Below, piece by piece: positions 9,432 through 17,477 of a stretch of DNA of 32,821 bases. Origin of the DNA: a virus; IMG/VR virus record IMGVR_UViG_3300042326_000879, positions 1 through 32,821 of that record. One strand, 5' to 3'. Within the stretch, counting starts at the first letter, position 1, and each line of letters starts with the position of its first letter. A program made the position numbers and the translations under genes. The notes under the pieces are model-generated. The model ran no database searches. It saw nothing but the letters and a program-made list of their open reading frames with translations, and was not told where the DNA came from.

Positions 9432-9873
9432 ATTTTAAGTGTTGACGAATGCACAATGCATACGTTTGGTCTGCTATATTAATATACATTTCTCTATCCA
9501 TACCTGCCATTGAAGTTTGGGCAGCTACGTTTGTTACAGTAGATACAGTAGATACAGTGCCTACAGTAGTTACAGTGGCAAGTGTTAATCCTGCTGCAAT
9601 AGCATCAATAGCAATACGTTGTCTTTGTGCTGCATCTACCACTTGAAGGCTTTCGCACATACCTACAAGGATTCCCATAAGCATCTGTATGGTTGACAGC
9701 AATTCATCTGTTTTTTGGGCTTGTGTTGGCATAGGATTTGAAGAACTTACATCTCCATCATTTACACCATCTGCACCAAGAGTCAGCTTTATTCTTTGGA
9801 ATAAAATACCAAGTATTTCCTCTGCTGCTACTGTTGCCCCTATACCTGGGGTATATCCTACATTATCTGGCAT
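9424..9873 (-). CDS. Small structural protein with TV-repeat, unknown function
   Basis: A 149-aa protein beginning MPDNVGYTPGIGATVAAEEI. It has a central helix pair (residues 55-95), a short Thr-Val repeat (TVTTVGTVSTVSTVTN) encoded by near-repeated 9-12 base units, and the tail MAGMDREMYINIADQTYALC. Proteins with this layout are familiar next to large tail proteins in environmental and Bacteroidota phage contigs. It follows promoter copy b by a 60-base leader and overlaps the 880-aa gene, so both form one unit. The role is probably structural, exact part unknown. Confidence 0.7.
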   Translation of the reverse strand: MPDNVGYTPGIGATVAAEEILGILFQRIKLTLGADGVNDGDVSSSNPMPTQAQKTDELLSTIQMLMGILVGMCESLQVVDAAQRQRIAIDAIAAGLTLATVTTVGTVSTVSTVTNVAAQTSMAGMDREMYINIADQTYALCIRQHLKFE

Positions 9874-9916
9874 TATTGAATAGTTATATTATTATTTATA
9901 AATATATGAAAAACAT

Positions 9917-9930
9917 ACACACACACACAC
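9917..9930. repeat. (AC)7 dinucleotide repeat in a leader
   Basis: Seven AC units (GT on the transcribed minus strand) lie just downstream of promoter copy b, inside the leader of the 149-aa gene. Such tracts can vary in length by slippage. Whether this one affects expression is unknown. Confidence 0.8.
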
Positions 9931-9960
9931 TCCTCACTAATAATATACTGAATTTTTTGC
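9931..9960 (-). promoter_or_regulatory. Phage-type promoter motif (copy b)
   Basis: The minus strand reads AAAAAATTCAGTATATTATT, with the core at 9942-9948. It is followed by AGTGAGGAG and then the (AC)7 repeat. It lies 69 bases before the ATG at 9873. The AAATTCAGT part is shared with copy c (15437) and with the plus-strand site at 32353. Confidence 0.65.
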
Positions 9961-9979
9961 AGTGTAAAAAATCAACATA

Positions 9980-10258
9980 TTAAACTAACACTGTTATACC
10001 AAGTTGTCCTGTAGCCCAGGTCCATGCTTGAGGATTTGTCTCCCAGTTAGTATATGGTGTTCCTGTCATTGTAATGTTTCCTTCTGTTAAAATATTTCCA
10101 GAAATTTCTTCACCATCTTTGTTTAAAGTTGCTTCGTGTAGTGAATAGTAAAACATTGCTGAATCTTCTAGGTTATCTGTTCCACAACGAAGAAACATAT
10201 ACTTTGCTGATTTATTTTGTCCGTTTACCCAAATGTTAAATGGTTGTATCTTTTTCAT
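9980..10258 (-). CDS. 92-aa conserved-type tail module protein
   Basis: It begins MKKIQPFNIWVNGQNKSAKY and ends in a motif with two Trp (NWETNPQAWTWATGQLGI). It looks like an all-beta subunit of 90-100 residues. I recall similar short proteins (Ile-Gln-Pro start, a W-rich end) in tail regions of Bacteroidota phages, with no assigned function. It is the last gene before promoter copy b, so it ends its transcription unit. Confidence 0.65.
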   Translation of the reverse strand: MKKIQPFNIWVNGQNKSAKYMFLRCGTDNLEDSAMFYYSLHEATLNKDGEEISGNILTEGNITMTGTPYTNWETNPQAWTWATGQLGITVLV

Positions 10259-10385
10259 TTTTTATAGTTTTAAACATATTGTAAATAAATATCTCCAAGC
10301 ACGGAGTCTCCAACTGCATAGGTGGTTTAATATTCATCACACCACTACTAACTCTGAATCCTCCACTATTAATTCTAAATCCCAT
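10236..10385 (-). CDS. 49-aa small ORF, possibly frameshifted
   Basis: The open frame from ATG 10385 reads MGFRINSGGFRVSSGVMNIK and then a less convincing tail, running 23 bases into the next gene. In the -1 frame, from about base 10330, the same DNA reads TTYAVGDSVLGDIYLQYV and stops at 10270, 11 bases before the next ATG. That is the spacing expected for a real end, and V-G-D-S-x-L-G endings are familiar in tail-linked small proteins. The intended product may therefore be a 38-aa protein made by a frameshift, or a gene broken by a one-base change. Neither is proven. Confidence 0.45.
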   Translation of the reverse strand: MGFRINSGGFRVSSGVMNIKPPMQLETPCLEIFIYNMFKTIKNEKDTTI

Positions 10386-10395
10386 ATTTTAAAAT

Positions 10396-10668
10396 TTAGT
10401 TAAGAGAACCAGTTATAGGAGCAGTCCATGCAGAACCGGTTAAAACATTTAATATCTGAGGATATGTATAGGGACCCTCTTTAGTAGTCAAACTACCTAA
10501 AAATGATGGATTTGACCCACTTTCATATTTAATAAAAGTTTTTGTACCGTCTATTGATTTTCTAATAGTGGTAGCATCAGTTTCTTCAACTTGGTTGAAG
10601 TCTATTTTTGATACTTCACTTACGTTTAGAATCATAAAGATTCTGTTTAATGGTGGTTGTGTTAACAT
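10396..10668 (-). CDS. 90-aa small tail module protein
   Basis: The start is either ATG 10668 (12 bases after the LamG gene) or ATG 10635 (MILNVSEVSKIDFNQVEETD). The second resembles relatives as I remember them, so the start is uncertain. Residues 65-88 (GPYTYPQILNVLTGSAWTAP) have the G-P-Y, helix, W-T-x-P pattern of a short conserved phage domain. It is soluble and of unknown function, and probably translated with the neighbouring fibre genes. Confidence 0.65.
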   Translation of the reverse strand: MLTQPPLNRIFMILNVSEVSKIDFNQVEETDATTIRKSIDGTKTFIKYESGSNPSFLGSLTTKEGPYTYPQILNVLTGSAWTAPITGSLN

Positions 10669-10680
10669 ATTATTTTGTTT

Positions 10681-11427
10681 TTATAATCCATATCTTGATT
10701 TTAGTGCGTTAAAGTTTTGCAAGACTTCTGCATCAGATAATGCACGATTGTAATTATACGCAGTAGCTATATATCCATTATAATATTCACCCCCATTTAC
10801 TTGTCTTGCTAGCTGAGCATTACCAGATAATGCATTCCAGTCTACTCTATATGTTAAATAAAGTATCCCGTTGTAATATACTCTAGCGTATTGTCCATCA
10901 TAAGTTCCTGTTAAATTAAACCAAGTTAACTCTGGCACTTTTATAAGTTCATAACTAGCATCACATCCTATAGACCCTGGTGGACAAGGTCCTCCTGCAT
11001 ATCCTCCTGCAATTAATGAACCAAGAGTAGGTAGGGGATAAAAGTTATCTTGATAATCAATAGCACCTATAAATCTAGCTCTTCCTGGAGAACCTGTTCC
11101 ATAAGTTATAAACCATTGGTACATATTCTCATTAGAAGGTCCTCCTTGTCTTTTAGTCCAAGCAGACAATGTCCCAGGACTAGCTCCAAATGGAAATCCA
11201 TTAGTTCCTATTGGTGCATAATCATCAGAGCCATCGAAGTATATACTTCCACCTCCGTCTGTTGAATATGTTGGCCCATTTGTTAACGTGGCATTATTTC
11301 CATATCCACTTAAATCAGTCCATACTGTTCCTGTTCCAGGATACGATAGTGGGTTTCCTGCATCTAGGTTTAATACAAGTCCACTTGTAACTATTCTTTG
11401 AACATTATCTACTATCCCTGCTTTCAT
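10681..11427 (-). CDS. LamG/concanavalin A-like domain tail protein
   Basis: A 248-aa protein that is almost entirely one LamG-like jelly roll. It shows the family pattern: SGLVLNLDAGNPLSYPGTGT near residue 15, W-x-D-L-S-G-Y-G-N-N-A, SIYFDGSDDYA near residue 65, then LSAWTKRQ, the strand WFNLTGTYDG near residue 170, and YNRALSDAEVLQNFNALKSRY at the end. Such domains bind glycans. It starts two bases after the 886-aa fibre-like gene, so it probably acts with it at the tail tip in surface recognition. It lacks a signal peptide, as expected for a virion part. Confidence 0.85.
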   Translation of the reverse strand: MKAGIVDNVQRIVTSGLVLNLDAGNPLSYPGTGTVWTDLSGYGNNATLTNGPTYSTDGGGSIYFDGSDDYAPIGTNGFPFGASPGTLSAWTKRQGGPSNENMYQWFITYGTGSPGRARFIGAIDYQDNFYPLPTLGSLIAGGYAGGPCPPGSIGCDASYELIKVPELTWFNLTGTYDGQYARVYYNGILYLTYRVDWNALSGNAQLARQVNGGEYYNGYIATAYNYNRALSDAEVLQNFNALKSRYGL

Positions 11428-11429
11428 TT

Positions 11430-14090
11430 TTAAGCTACTAGATTACCAATACAATACCATTCGTTTGTTCCTATTTTAATAAGAGTTACTGCTGAATATC
11501 TCACCCCTATTTTTAAATAACCACTTTGACTATTTATTGTTACACCACTTGTTGCTACTATTGTTGTTTGCCCTGCACCATATTGAATTACATCTATTTG
11601 TGTTCCTATTGGAAAAGCTACACTTGAATTTAAAGGAACGGTTAAGTTATTAGCAGAACCTACATTCATTTCAATTAACTTACCATTGTCTCCTAGTACA
11701 AGTGTATATGATGCAGTTTGTCTATTAGCTGTTACAGTTCCTCTAAATAATCCATTAACTGTAAGTATTTTATTTGTATTATCCCATTGATAGTCGTTAC
11801 TTCCTACTACTGCTGTAGCACTTGAAAAGTATGCTATTTGATTTGCAGCACCACTTCCTGTTAAAAAAGAAATATCTGTTTGTAAATAAATATCTCCATC
11901 TACACCACCTGTTGGAGCAGAAGCACCTGATGTAATAACCTTATTGGCACCTATAGTGTTGTATGATATTGTTCTTGCTGCCGACCCATCAAAAGTAGTA
12001 CTAGAAGCTGCACCTGTTCCACTATTATTAAATGTTACTGCGAATGTAGTAGTTCCTCCACCACCACCACCCGTAGAGCTAATAGTTCCACCTGATATGG
12101 TTATACCCGTTCCTGCTGTTATAACAGAGCCATCTGCTGCAAGTATTTGTGCTGCTGTTCCACCTGTTATTTTTAATGAAGTTGCTATTGCAGAACCGTT
12201 AACTTGTAGTTTATCTACTCCGTTGTCTGATGTATTTGCTATAACTACATTACCTGATGTTCTAAATACTGTTAACAAATCAGCACTTCCGCTGTAATTT
12301 CTAATGCTCATTTTAGTTGTAGAAGCATCTGTTCTAAAAGAAAAATAAGCTACAGTCCCATCTCCAAATACTATATCGTGCTGACCTCCTAATTTTGTAA
12401 ACAACACACTTGCTCCTTGCGTTTCCAATACCGCTCCTGCGCCGGGAGCTATCAACCTAAGAAGTGTGGTATTAAAAGAAGTGGAAGCGTCAACAACAAG
12501 TGCTTCTTTGTACGCAGAACCATTGCTTGAGTAGTCCAACACAAACCTACCTGATGCTTGTCCAAACGATTCACTTGTGAGGTACATTCTCATGTCAATA
12601 GGAACAGAAGATGAACCGGGATTAGGCCATCCTGTACCCTTAAAGTGTATAGCAGGAGAAAAACCAACATTAGGGAAAACACCTGTTGCTGCTGTTGTAT
12701 TTTCTAGTAAAATAGCATCAGATACGGTGTTAACAGGAATTGCAGCTACTCTCTTGTATAATGGTGCTGTTATAGCTGTTCCATCCCAAGTTAAACTTGC
12801 ACTTGCTCCAAATGCTCCACTATTGTTGTATTGTATTTGTGTATTAGAACCTGCTGGGCTTCCTCCACCTCCACCACCTGCTGGTGCTGCCCAAACTCCA
12901 TCTGCACGAAGGAAATTAGTTGTACCACCTACACTAACAGGAACTAAACCTTTTACACTTCCTGCAAATGAATCTAATAGCGTGGTTGCTTGTGTGCCTG
13001 TTAAGTCCTCAACATTACCTGTGCCTGCGGTTACCCTACCTCTTATTCTTGCAGTTGCTATTTGGGCAAGCATAGCGTTTGTAACTACGTTAGTTCCTAT
13101 TGTAGTTGTTATAGCAGTGGTTCCTGAACCTGTTACGTTTCCTGTTAATGTTATAGTTTGGTTGGCAGTGATGTATACACTGGTATCAAACACCCATGTA
13201 TTAGTACCTGTTCCTGTATATCTCAAAAATCCTGCAGATGCTCCTAATGCAGGTAGAGCCACACCTCTTAATGCTACAACAGTTAATGTTGTTGCACCTG
13301 TAGCATCACCCGTGTGTGTAGCATTAGATACCAATCCTGAATATAAAGAGTTTACAGCATTGTCTCCACTATTGGTACCACTTAAGTTAGCTACAGCTCC
13401 ATTAGCTAACATAGCATTTGTAATGGCTCCGTTAGCAATAGCTGTTGTAATAGATGTTGTTCCTGATCCTGTCACCACTCCTGTAAGAGTGATTGTTTGG
13501 TTAGCTGTGAGGAATGTTGACGTAAAATATTCTAAAGCTGTACCACCTGCATTAACTCTTATGAGTTGATTTGCTGTACCTAGAGTTCCAAGACCTGTAC
13601 CTCCTCTTGCCACGGCAAGTGTACCTGTCCATCCTAATGTCAAAGAAGCTGCTCTAAGTAAAGAAGTAGCTGGAGTTCCACCAAGTGTAATAGTTACGTT
13701 AGTGTCATTACTACTAGTAAGTGCAGCTCCTGTTATATCAGATCCTGCTAATGTTGCCCAAGTTGGAGCAGCAGAAGCAGATCCTGTACCAGTTTGTGAT
13801 AGAAACTGTTTAGTTGTAGTGATGTTACCAGCTAGTCTTGTAACAGCACCAGAAGCTCCACCATATATAATGTCACCTAATGCAGTCATTGGGTTTGTTA
13901 GTCCAGCCCCAGCTATTGCTTGCCATAAAGTGGTTGTTCCATTATAATAAAAAAACTGCTTTGATGCATTATTATAATAAATCTGCCCATCCACTCCAGA
14001 AGCAGGAGCAGATGATCTACTATCTAAAACAGCATTTAATAGCTGATTTTGAACTAAGTCAATATCATGTAGATATTTTTTAGATGGCAT
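11430..14090 (-). CDS. Second long tail-fibre-like protein
   Basis: An 886-aa, Gly/Ser/Thr/Asn/Ala-rich fibre protein. It shares modules with the S74 fibre at 3200-6451: (Y/F)(L/I)TANQTITL-TG-x-VTGSG (two copies here), RGRVTAGTGNVEDLTGTQAT, and GTTNFLRADGVWAAP followed by a poly-Gly stretch. Instead of a Peptidase_S74 domain it ends in a beta domain (about residues 780-886) with ASYTLVLGDNGKLIEMN, FPIGTQIDVIQYGAGQTTIV and IGTNEWYCIG. I recognise this end as a common phage fibre tip domain. The start overlaps no neighbour; the 196-aa gene stops one base upstream. It is likely a fibre or adhesin. Confidence 0.85.
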   Translation of the reverse strand: MPSKKYLHDIDLVQNQLLNAVLDSRSSAPASGVDGQIYYNNASKQFFYYNGTTTLWQAIAGAGLTNPMTALGDIIYGGASGAVTRLAGNITTTKQFLSQTGTGSASAAPTWATLAGSDITGAALTSSNDTNVTITLGGTPATSLLRAASLTLGWTGTLAVARGGTGLGTLGTANQLIRVNAGGTALEYFTSTFLTANQTITLTGVVTGSGTTSITTAIANGAITNAMLANGAVANLSGTNSGDNAVNSLYSGLVSNATHTGDATGATTLTVVALRGVALPALGASAGFLRYTGTGTNTWVFDTSVYITANQTITLTGNVTGSGTTAITTTIGTNVVTNAMLAQIATARIRGRVTAGTGNVEDLTGTQATTLLDSFAGSVKGLVPVSVGGTTNFLRADGVWAAPAGGGGGGSPAGSNTQIQYNNSGAFGASASLTWDGTAITAPLYKRVAAIPVNTVSDAILLENTTAATGVFPNVGFSPAIHFKGTGWPNPGSSSVPIDMRMYLTSESFGQASGRFVLDYSSNGSAYKEALVVDASTSFNTTLLRLIAPGAGAVLETQGASVLFTKLGGQHDIVFGDGTVAYFSFRTDASTTKMSIRNYSGSADLLTVFRTSGNVVIANTSDNGVDKLQVNGSAIATSLKITGGTAAQILAADGSVITAGTGITISGGTISSTGGGGGGTTTFAVTFNNSGTGAASSTTFDGSAARTISYNTIGANKVITSGASAPTGGVDGDIYLQTDISFLTGSGAANQIAYFSSATAVVGSNDYQWDNTNKILTVNGLFRGTVTANRQTASYTLVLGDNGKLIEMNVGSANNLTVPLNSSVAFPIGTQIDVIQYGAGQTTIVATSGVTINSQSGYLKIGVRYSAVTLIKIGTNEWYCIGNLVA

Positions 14091-14091
14091 C

Positions 14092-14682
14092 TTAAGTTAA
14101 ATATGCTGTTCCAGAAACAGATTGAGAAAAAGTTAATACCAATGTTGTTGTTGTAGCAGAGGTTACAGAACCAATAATTTCTACACCAGACCCGTCTAAT
14201 ACAAATACATTTGGAATAAAACCTAAATTGTGAGTTATATTCCAAGTGGTTGCAGCAACAGATTGTGTATGAATATAATCAGCAGTTCCTCCACCAATAT
14301 TTACAGTGGGGTTTAGATTAATTCTAGTTATACAACCACCACTATTAACATCAATAATATTCTGTGTTCCACCTGGATAGGTATATCCTAAAGATAGTGC
14401 TGCAGGAGAACATTGAGAAGAACCTCCAGACTCAATAGCTCCGGAAGTATTCACTTCATAAGTAACTGGAAGCCAAGTGTTATATTGTATAGAAGCAGTT
14501 GTTAAAGCATCATTATCTTCATTAAGTTGCCAACTAACAATTTGCTTTCTTATAACAGCTTGATCATAAGAAGACTTTGTTTTACAACTATTAATTCCAT
14601 ATCTTATGGACTTAAATAATTGTTCCACAGCATTAGCATATGTCTTATTATGCCCTATTACATTAGGAAGTAAATTTCTCAT
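14092..14682 (-). CDS. Tail protein with TW-H-N-L beta domain
   Basis: A 196-aa protein. Residues 1-70 are helical (MRNLLPNVIGHNKTYANAVE) and may dock to the virion. A Gly/Ser/Cys-rich middle follows. The last 65 residues match a widespread phage domain: YIHTQSVAATTWNITHNLGF, IPNVFVLDGSGVEIIG and VLTFSQSVSGTAYL, which in other fibres forms a compact beta unit near the tip. The role is inferred as a tail or fibre connector protein. It begins 5 bases after the 45-aa zinc protein. Confidence 0.75.
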   Translation of the reverse strand: MRNLLPNVIGHNKTYANAVEQLFKSIRYGINSCKTKSSYDQAVIRKQIVSWQLNEDNDALTTASIQYNTWLPVTYEVNTSGAIESGGSSQCSPAALSLGYTYPGGTQNIIDVNSGGCITRINLNPTVNIGGGTADYIHTQSVAATTWNITHNLGFIPNVFVLDGSGVEIIGSVTSATTTTLVLTFSQSVSGTAYLT

Positions 14683-14687
14683 TATTA

Positions 14688-14825
14688 TTATTGAGTATTT
14701 ATATTATTTTGTAATAATTGTTCATAAATAGGAACGCAACTAGCACAAAGTTTTGTACCATCTGAGGCAACTCTTATTTGACATGAACAAGTGAAAGGAG
14801 ATTTGCAATATGAACACTGTCCCAT
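14688..14825 (-). CDS. 45-aa zinc-ribbon-like protein
   Basis: A short frame from ATG 14825 to TAA 14688. It has six Cys as C4-x2-C7, C13-x-C15 and C27-x2-C30 (MGQCSYCK, CSCQ, LCASC), the layout of a small zinc-binding ribbon, followed by a short helix (YEQLLQNN). It fits exactly between the 180-aa and 196-aa genes in the same direction. Small Cys-pair proteins like this recur in Bacteroidota phage structural clusters. Function and partner are unknown. Confidence 0.75.
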   Translation of the reverse strand: MGQCSYCKSPFTCSCQIRVASDGTKLCASCVPIYEQLLQNNINTQ

Positions 14826-14841
14826 AAAATTGGTTTTTTTA

Positions 14842-15384
14842 TTAATTACAAGAATCAACTAATTTAAGAAGTCTTTTTTGAGCATATATTAACATATCCA
14901 TTCCTGTTTCTAAATCAGCACAATATTCCACCTTTGCTTTGGCACCATCAATAAAATTCTTAATTAAAGAAAGTTCTTTTAATTGTTCTTTTACATCAGC
15001 ATCTGGTTCACAAGCAGACATTTCAAGTTTACACAATTCTTTATAATAAAGATTGTTAGTTTGAGTTATTCTCAAATGATCATACTCAACATAAACTACA
15101 GAATTAGGAGAAACAGAAAAACGAATTGTATACACACCATCTGGTAAAACTTGAGCATTCTCACAACCAGAACTTTGTATACCTAATGTACATGCATTTA
15201 ATATTAAATTAAAGCCACTTTGCACATCTATATTTACAGGTTGACTAAACCCGGGAGAAGTAATTTGTAAAAGACCACAATCTACAGGAATATTATCACT
15301 GTAGGTGCTAGTATCAGCCACTCTAAACACCTTTGTATTATTAGTCTCTAGTATTTCTAAACTTAACTGATGTTTACTAGCCAT
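14842..15384 (-). CDS. Conserved-type tail/neck protein, unknown function
   Basis: A 180-aa protein. The N-terminal 110 residues are beta-rich (SLEILETNNTKVFRVADTS, ITSPGFSQPVNIDVQ, FNLILNACTLGI, then LPDGVYTIRFSVSP). The last 70 are helical with Cys (ELCKLEMSACEPDADVKEQL). I associate this layout with a structural protein family of crAss-like and related phages, but cannot give its place in the particle. It is the first gene after terminator 15464-15502 and promoter copy c, so it starts a new unit that includes the fibre genes. Confidence 0.7.
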   Translation of the reverse strand: MASKHQLSLEILETNNTKVFRVADTSTYSDNIPVDCGLLQITSPGFSQPVNIDVQSGFNLILNACTLGIQSSGCENAQVLPDGVYTIRFSVSPNSVVYVEYDHLRITQTNNLYYKELCKLEMSACEPDADVKEQLKELSLIKNFIDGAKAKVEYCADLETGMDMLIYAQKRLLKLVDSCN

Positions 15385-15424
15385 TGATATAAACTTTTAT
15401 AATTTATTATAATTTTAAATACAA

Positions 15425-15455
15425 CTCCTCAATATTAATTTACTGAATTTTTACC
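15425..15455 (-). promoter_or_regulatory. Phage-type promoter motif (copy c)
   Basis: The minus strand reads AAAAATTCAGTAAATTAATA, then TTGAGGAG. The core is GTAAATT at 15437-15443, a one-base variant of GTATATT. It lies 53 bases before the ATG at 15384 and just after the terminator at 15464-15502. The AAAAATTCAGTA and TGAGGAG parts match copy b. Confidence 0.65.
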
Positions 15456-15463
15456 ACTTTTCC

Positions 15464-15502
15464 AAAAACAAAAAGGGAGGTGCACAACTGTACACTCTCC
15501 CT
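15464..15502 (-). terminator. Intrinsic terminator after the 493-aa virion protein gene
   Basis: The 6-bp arms AGGGAG (15474-15479) and CTCCCT (15497-15502) are extended inward by about four more pairs with one mismatch and a bulge. On the minus strand the stem is followed by TTTTGTTTTT. It ends the unit of the abundant-looking 493-aa gene. Confidence 0.8.
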
Positions 15503-15524
15503 GATTGTTATAGGATTAAATTGC

Positions 15525-17006
15525 TTAATAAGTTTCTAAAGCAATGGTGTTAGCACCCTGAGCAGCGTTTGCGGCAGTAACGAAATAGTTAGTAATAGCA
15601 GTGGTAGCTGTACCGGCCGTTACATTAAATACTAAAGCATATTGATCATTATCATAAGTTCCGTTAGGATTGTTCCAACGAGGAACGTTATGAAGAACAA
15701 TTACTTTATCATATAAAGCACTACGTGTAACTTGAGCTAACATAGGATCTGCTTCAATCTCACGCATACGCAGATGTTCCACTCTAGAACTATCAGGATA
15801 GGCATTCTGAAGATAACGTCCGTCCAAAATCAATTCACGTAATAAGGTTTCACCCAGTCCAGAAACTTGCTGAACAGCTTGAATCTCAATACCATGGCTA
15901 GATAAATAAGGATTGGCAGCAGTGATAGCAGCAGTATTTGCTACAAAAGGAGCAGAAATACATACGTCACCACTCTCGTCAATTACAGAAAGATATGCTA
16001 CCAAAGGTTCCAGTTCATACTTATCAGTAGGAGTGAAAGTACATGCACCAAAAGTAGTTTCTACAAAACCAAGTGTTAATTCAATATGAGGCTGCTGAGT
16101 GTAGGTGAAACTAGCTGCATCAGCATCTGCTGAGTAAGCAGTAGAAGTTAAACCAGTTGCTACACTTGTACCAGGAATAAGAGCTACTGTACCAGCTTCA
16201 GTGTATACATCACTAAAAAACTGCATAGATACAGCCGCACCAATAGTAGGAGCTACAGCTTGTGCAGGAAATTTAACAACAATACTTGTATTAGCAGTTA
16301 CAGTGGTTACAAAGCTATTAGCAGGAATACCAGTACCGATAACTTTTTGACCCACTACAACACCAGTGGTACTAGTCATAGGAATAGTAGCCTGAAGAGT
16401 AGTTACACCAGTAGCAGCACCTGTAGCAGAAAGTACAGTTACATACTTATACACACGAGCCTTAACCATTTGATCAAACAAAGGATAGGTGTTAATTTGA
16501 TCTTTCCATGCTAACAAAGCCATCACTGGATCTTTTTTATGTGTAGCAGTAGTTGTATTTACACAACCAGACCAATAATCAACAACTCTATACAATTGAT
16601 GACTTAAATACCGTAATGCAGGAGAACCTTTAAGATCTATACGAAGTCTGTAAGTTTCATCAGCTGTAAGACCTACACCATTTGCACTTACACGTACAAC
16701 TTGGTTAATAGCACTTTTTGATGGAATTCTAATTACACGACTAATAAACTTAGGGTTTACCAGCTTAGATTTAACGGATTCTTTATATCCGCCATGAACA
16801 CCAATTTTGTCATTCGTGAAATAAGATCCTTGAATAACAAAAAAAGGAGTTACACCAGCAGCAACAGTTGCAAGTGTAGAGTTAGTAGCACTAGTGGGAG
16901 CATACATACCAAGTTGTCCTGCAGTGAGGGCATTAGTAGCTACGCCTGATGCTAGAGTACCAGAGGAAACCAAGAAAGATTTCCTAAACGCGTGTGGAAA
17001 ATACAT
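15525..17006 (-). CDS. Large virion structural protein (possible tail tube or neck protein)
   Basis: A 493-aa protein in its own transcription unit, with a promoter motif upstream and a strong terminator downstream, as expected for an abundant structural protein. It begins MYFPHAFRKSF. Residues 20-330 are Ala/Thr/Val/Ser-rich beta structure, with GYKESVKSKLVNPKFISRVI near 73-92 and a DLKGSPALRYLSHQLYR segment near 125. The C-terminal part (LGETLLRELILDGRYLQNAY and YDKVIVLHNVPRWNN) looks like an alpha/beta domain. I recall such proteins as unnamed structural proteins of environmental phages. It lacks clear sheath or HK97 marks, and the capsid candidate at 19343 is better placed, so tail tube, neck or a second major virion protein is the best guess. 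Confidence 0.65.
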   Translation of the reverse strand: MYFPHAFRKSFLVSSGTLASGVATNALTAGQLGMYAPTSATNSTLATVAAGVTPFFVIQGSYFTNDKIGVHGGYKESVKSKLVNPKFISRVIRIPSKSAINQVVRVSANGVGLTADETYRLRIDLKGSPALRYLSHQLYRVVDYWSGCVNTTTATHKKDPVMALLAWKDQINTYPLFDQMVKARVYKYVTVLSATGAATGVTTLQATIPMTSTTGVVVGQKVIGTGIPANSFVTTVTANTSIVVKFPAQAVAPTIGAAVSMQFFSDVYTEAGTVALIPGTSVATGLTSTAYSADADAASFTYTQQPHIELTLGFVETTFGACTFTPTDKYELEPLVAYLSVIDESGDVCISAPFVANTAAITAANPYLSSHGIEIQAVQQVSGLGETLLRELILDGRYLQNAYPDSSRVEHLRMREIEADPMLAQVTRSALYDKVIVLHNVPRWNNPNGTYDNDQYALVFNVTAGTATTAITNYFVTAANAAQGANTIALETY

Positions 17007-17025
17007 AGGATTTGAATTTTTGGGT

Positions 17026-17048
17026 TATAAAATATACAATAAAAAAAA
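17026..17048 (-). promoter_or_regulatory. Phage-type promoter motif (copy f)
   Basis: The minus strand reads TTTTTTTTATTGTATATTTT, with the core at 17031-17037. It lies 25 bases before the ATG at 17006 and directly after the stop of the Dps-like gene. The T-tract before the core could also help end the upstream transcript, though no stable hairpin precedes it. Confidence 0.55.
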
Positions 17049-17477
17049 TTATTTAAGAAAAAGTAGTTTATATTTAATACTGTTAATTGTGCTTTTTACA
17101 TTATCAAGATCATTACTTATTTCACTGTAAGGCATAATAGACTGTAAAGAGTTTATCATACTTGTCATAGTTCTTAAATAAGCTAATGCTTCTTGAACTG
17201 AGTTTAAATTAGTAGGAGCTACATCACCGCTATATTCCAAAAGTTTTTCAGAAGCTCCTTGAAAACCCTCAGCAAGTGTATCAGCATGTCCTGGAAGAGC
17301 GTCATATAGTTCATTAAGAGCTTTATGACTAGAAAAAGAACCTACACCTGTCACTTTTAAATGAAGCTTATGAAAACTTGCAGAAGCATTCATAAGTTCA
17401 GTTACACAAGCTGCAGTTTTAGCTTCTACAGATGTTCCTGCTGCATTTGATGTACCAGGTCTTTGTAACTTTTGCAT
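17049..17477 (-). CDS. Dps/ferritin-like protein in the virion gene cluster
   Basis: A 142-aa helical protein. Residues 28-75 match the Dps core: KLHLKVTGVGSFSSHKALNE and then LYDALPGHADTLAEGF. H39, H51, D66 and E70 have exactly the H-12-H-15-D-4-E spacing of the Dps ferroxidase site (E. coli H51, H63, D78, E82). Dps proteins form 12-subunit shells that oxidise iron with peroxide and bind DNA. The rest is predicted as further helices of a four-helix bundle. At 142 residues it is slightly short for Dps. The ATG overlaps the connector gene stop as TAATG, so the two are coupled. It could be an iron- or DNA-protecting virion or infected-cell protein, or a ferritin-fold structural part that kept these residues. 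I see the motif; activity is inference. Confidence 0.65.
   Translation of the reverse strand: MQKLQRPGTSNAAGTSVEAKTAACVTELMNASASFHKLHLKVTGVGSFSSHKALNELYDALPGHADTLAEGFQGASEKLLEYSGDVAPTNLNSVQEALAYLRTMTSMINSLQSIMPYSEISNDLDNVKSTINSIKYKLLFLK

Noticed and set aside
6521-9487. Further AATATAC copies (minus GTATATT) at 6521 and 9481
   Set aside because: Both encode Met-Tyr-Ile inside supported genes and lack the AT-rich flanks and downstream start, so they are background.
12577-13569. 330-residue open frame on the plus strand opposite the 886-aa fibre gene
   Set aside because: It is rich in Val, Pro and Ala in the way antisense frames of Gly/Thr-rich fibre genes are, lies wholly inside a supported gene, and has no leader or neighbours on its strand.
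14683-14841. Empty spacer between the 180-aa and 196-aa genes
   Set aside because: It is not empty: a 45-aa six-cysteine gene fills it (14688-14825).
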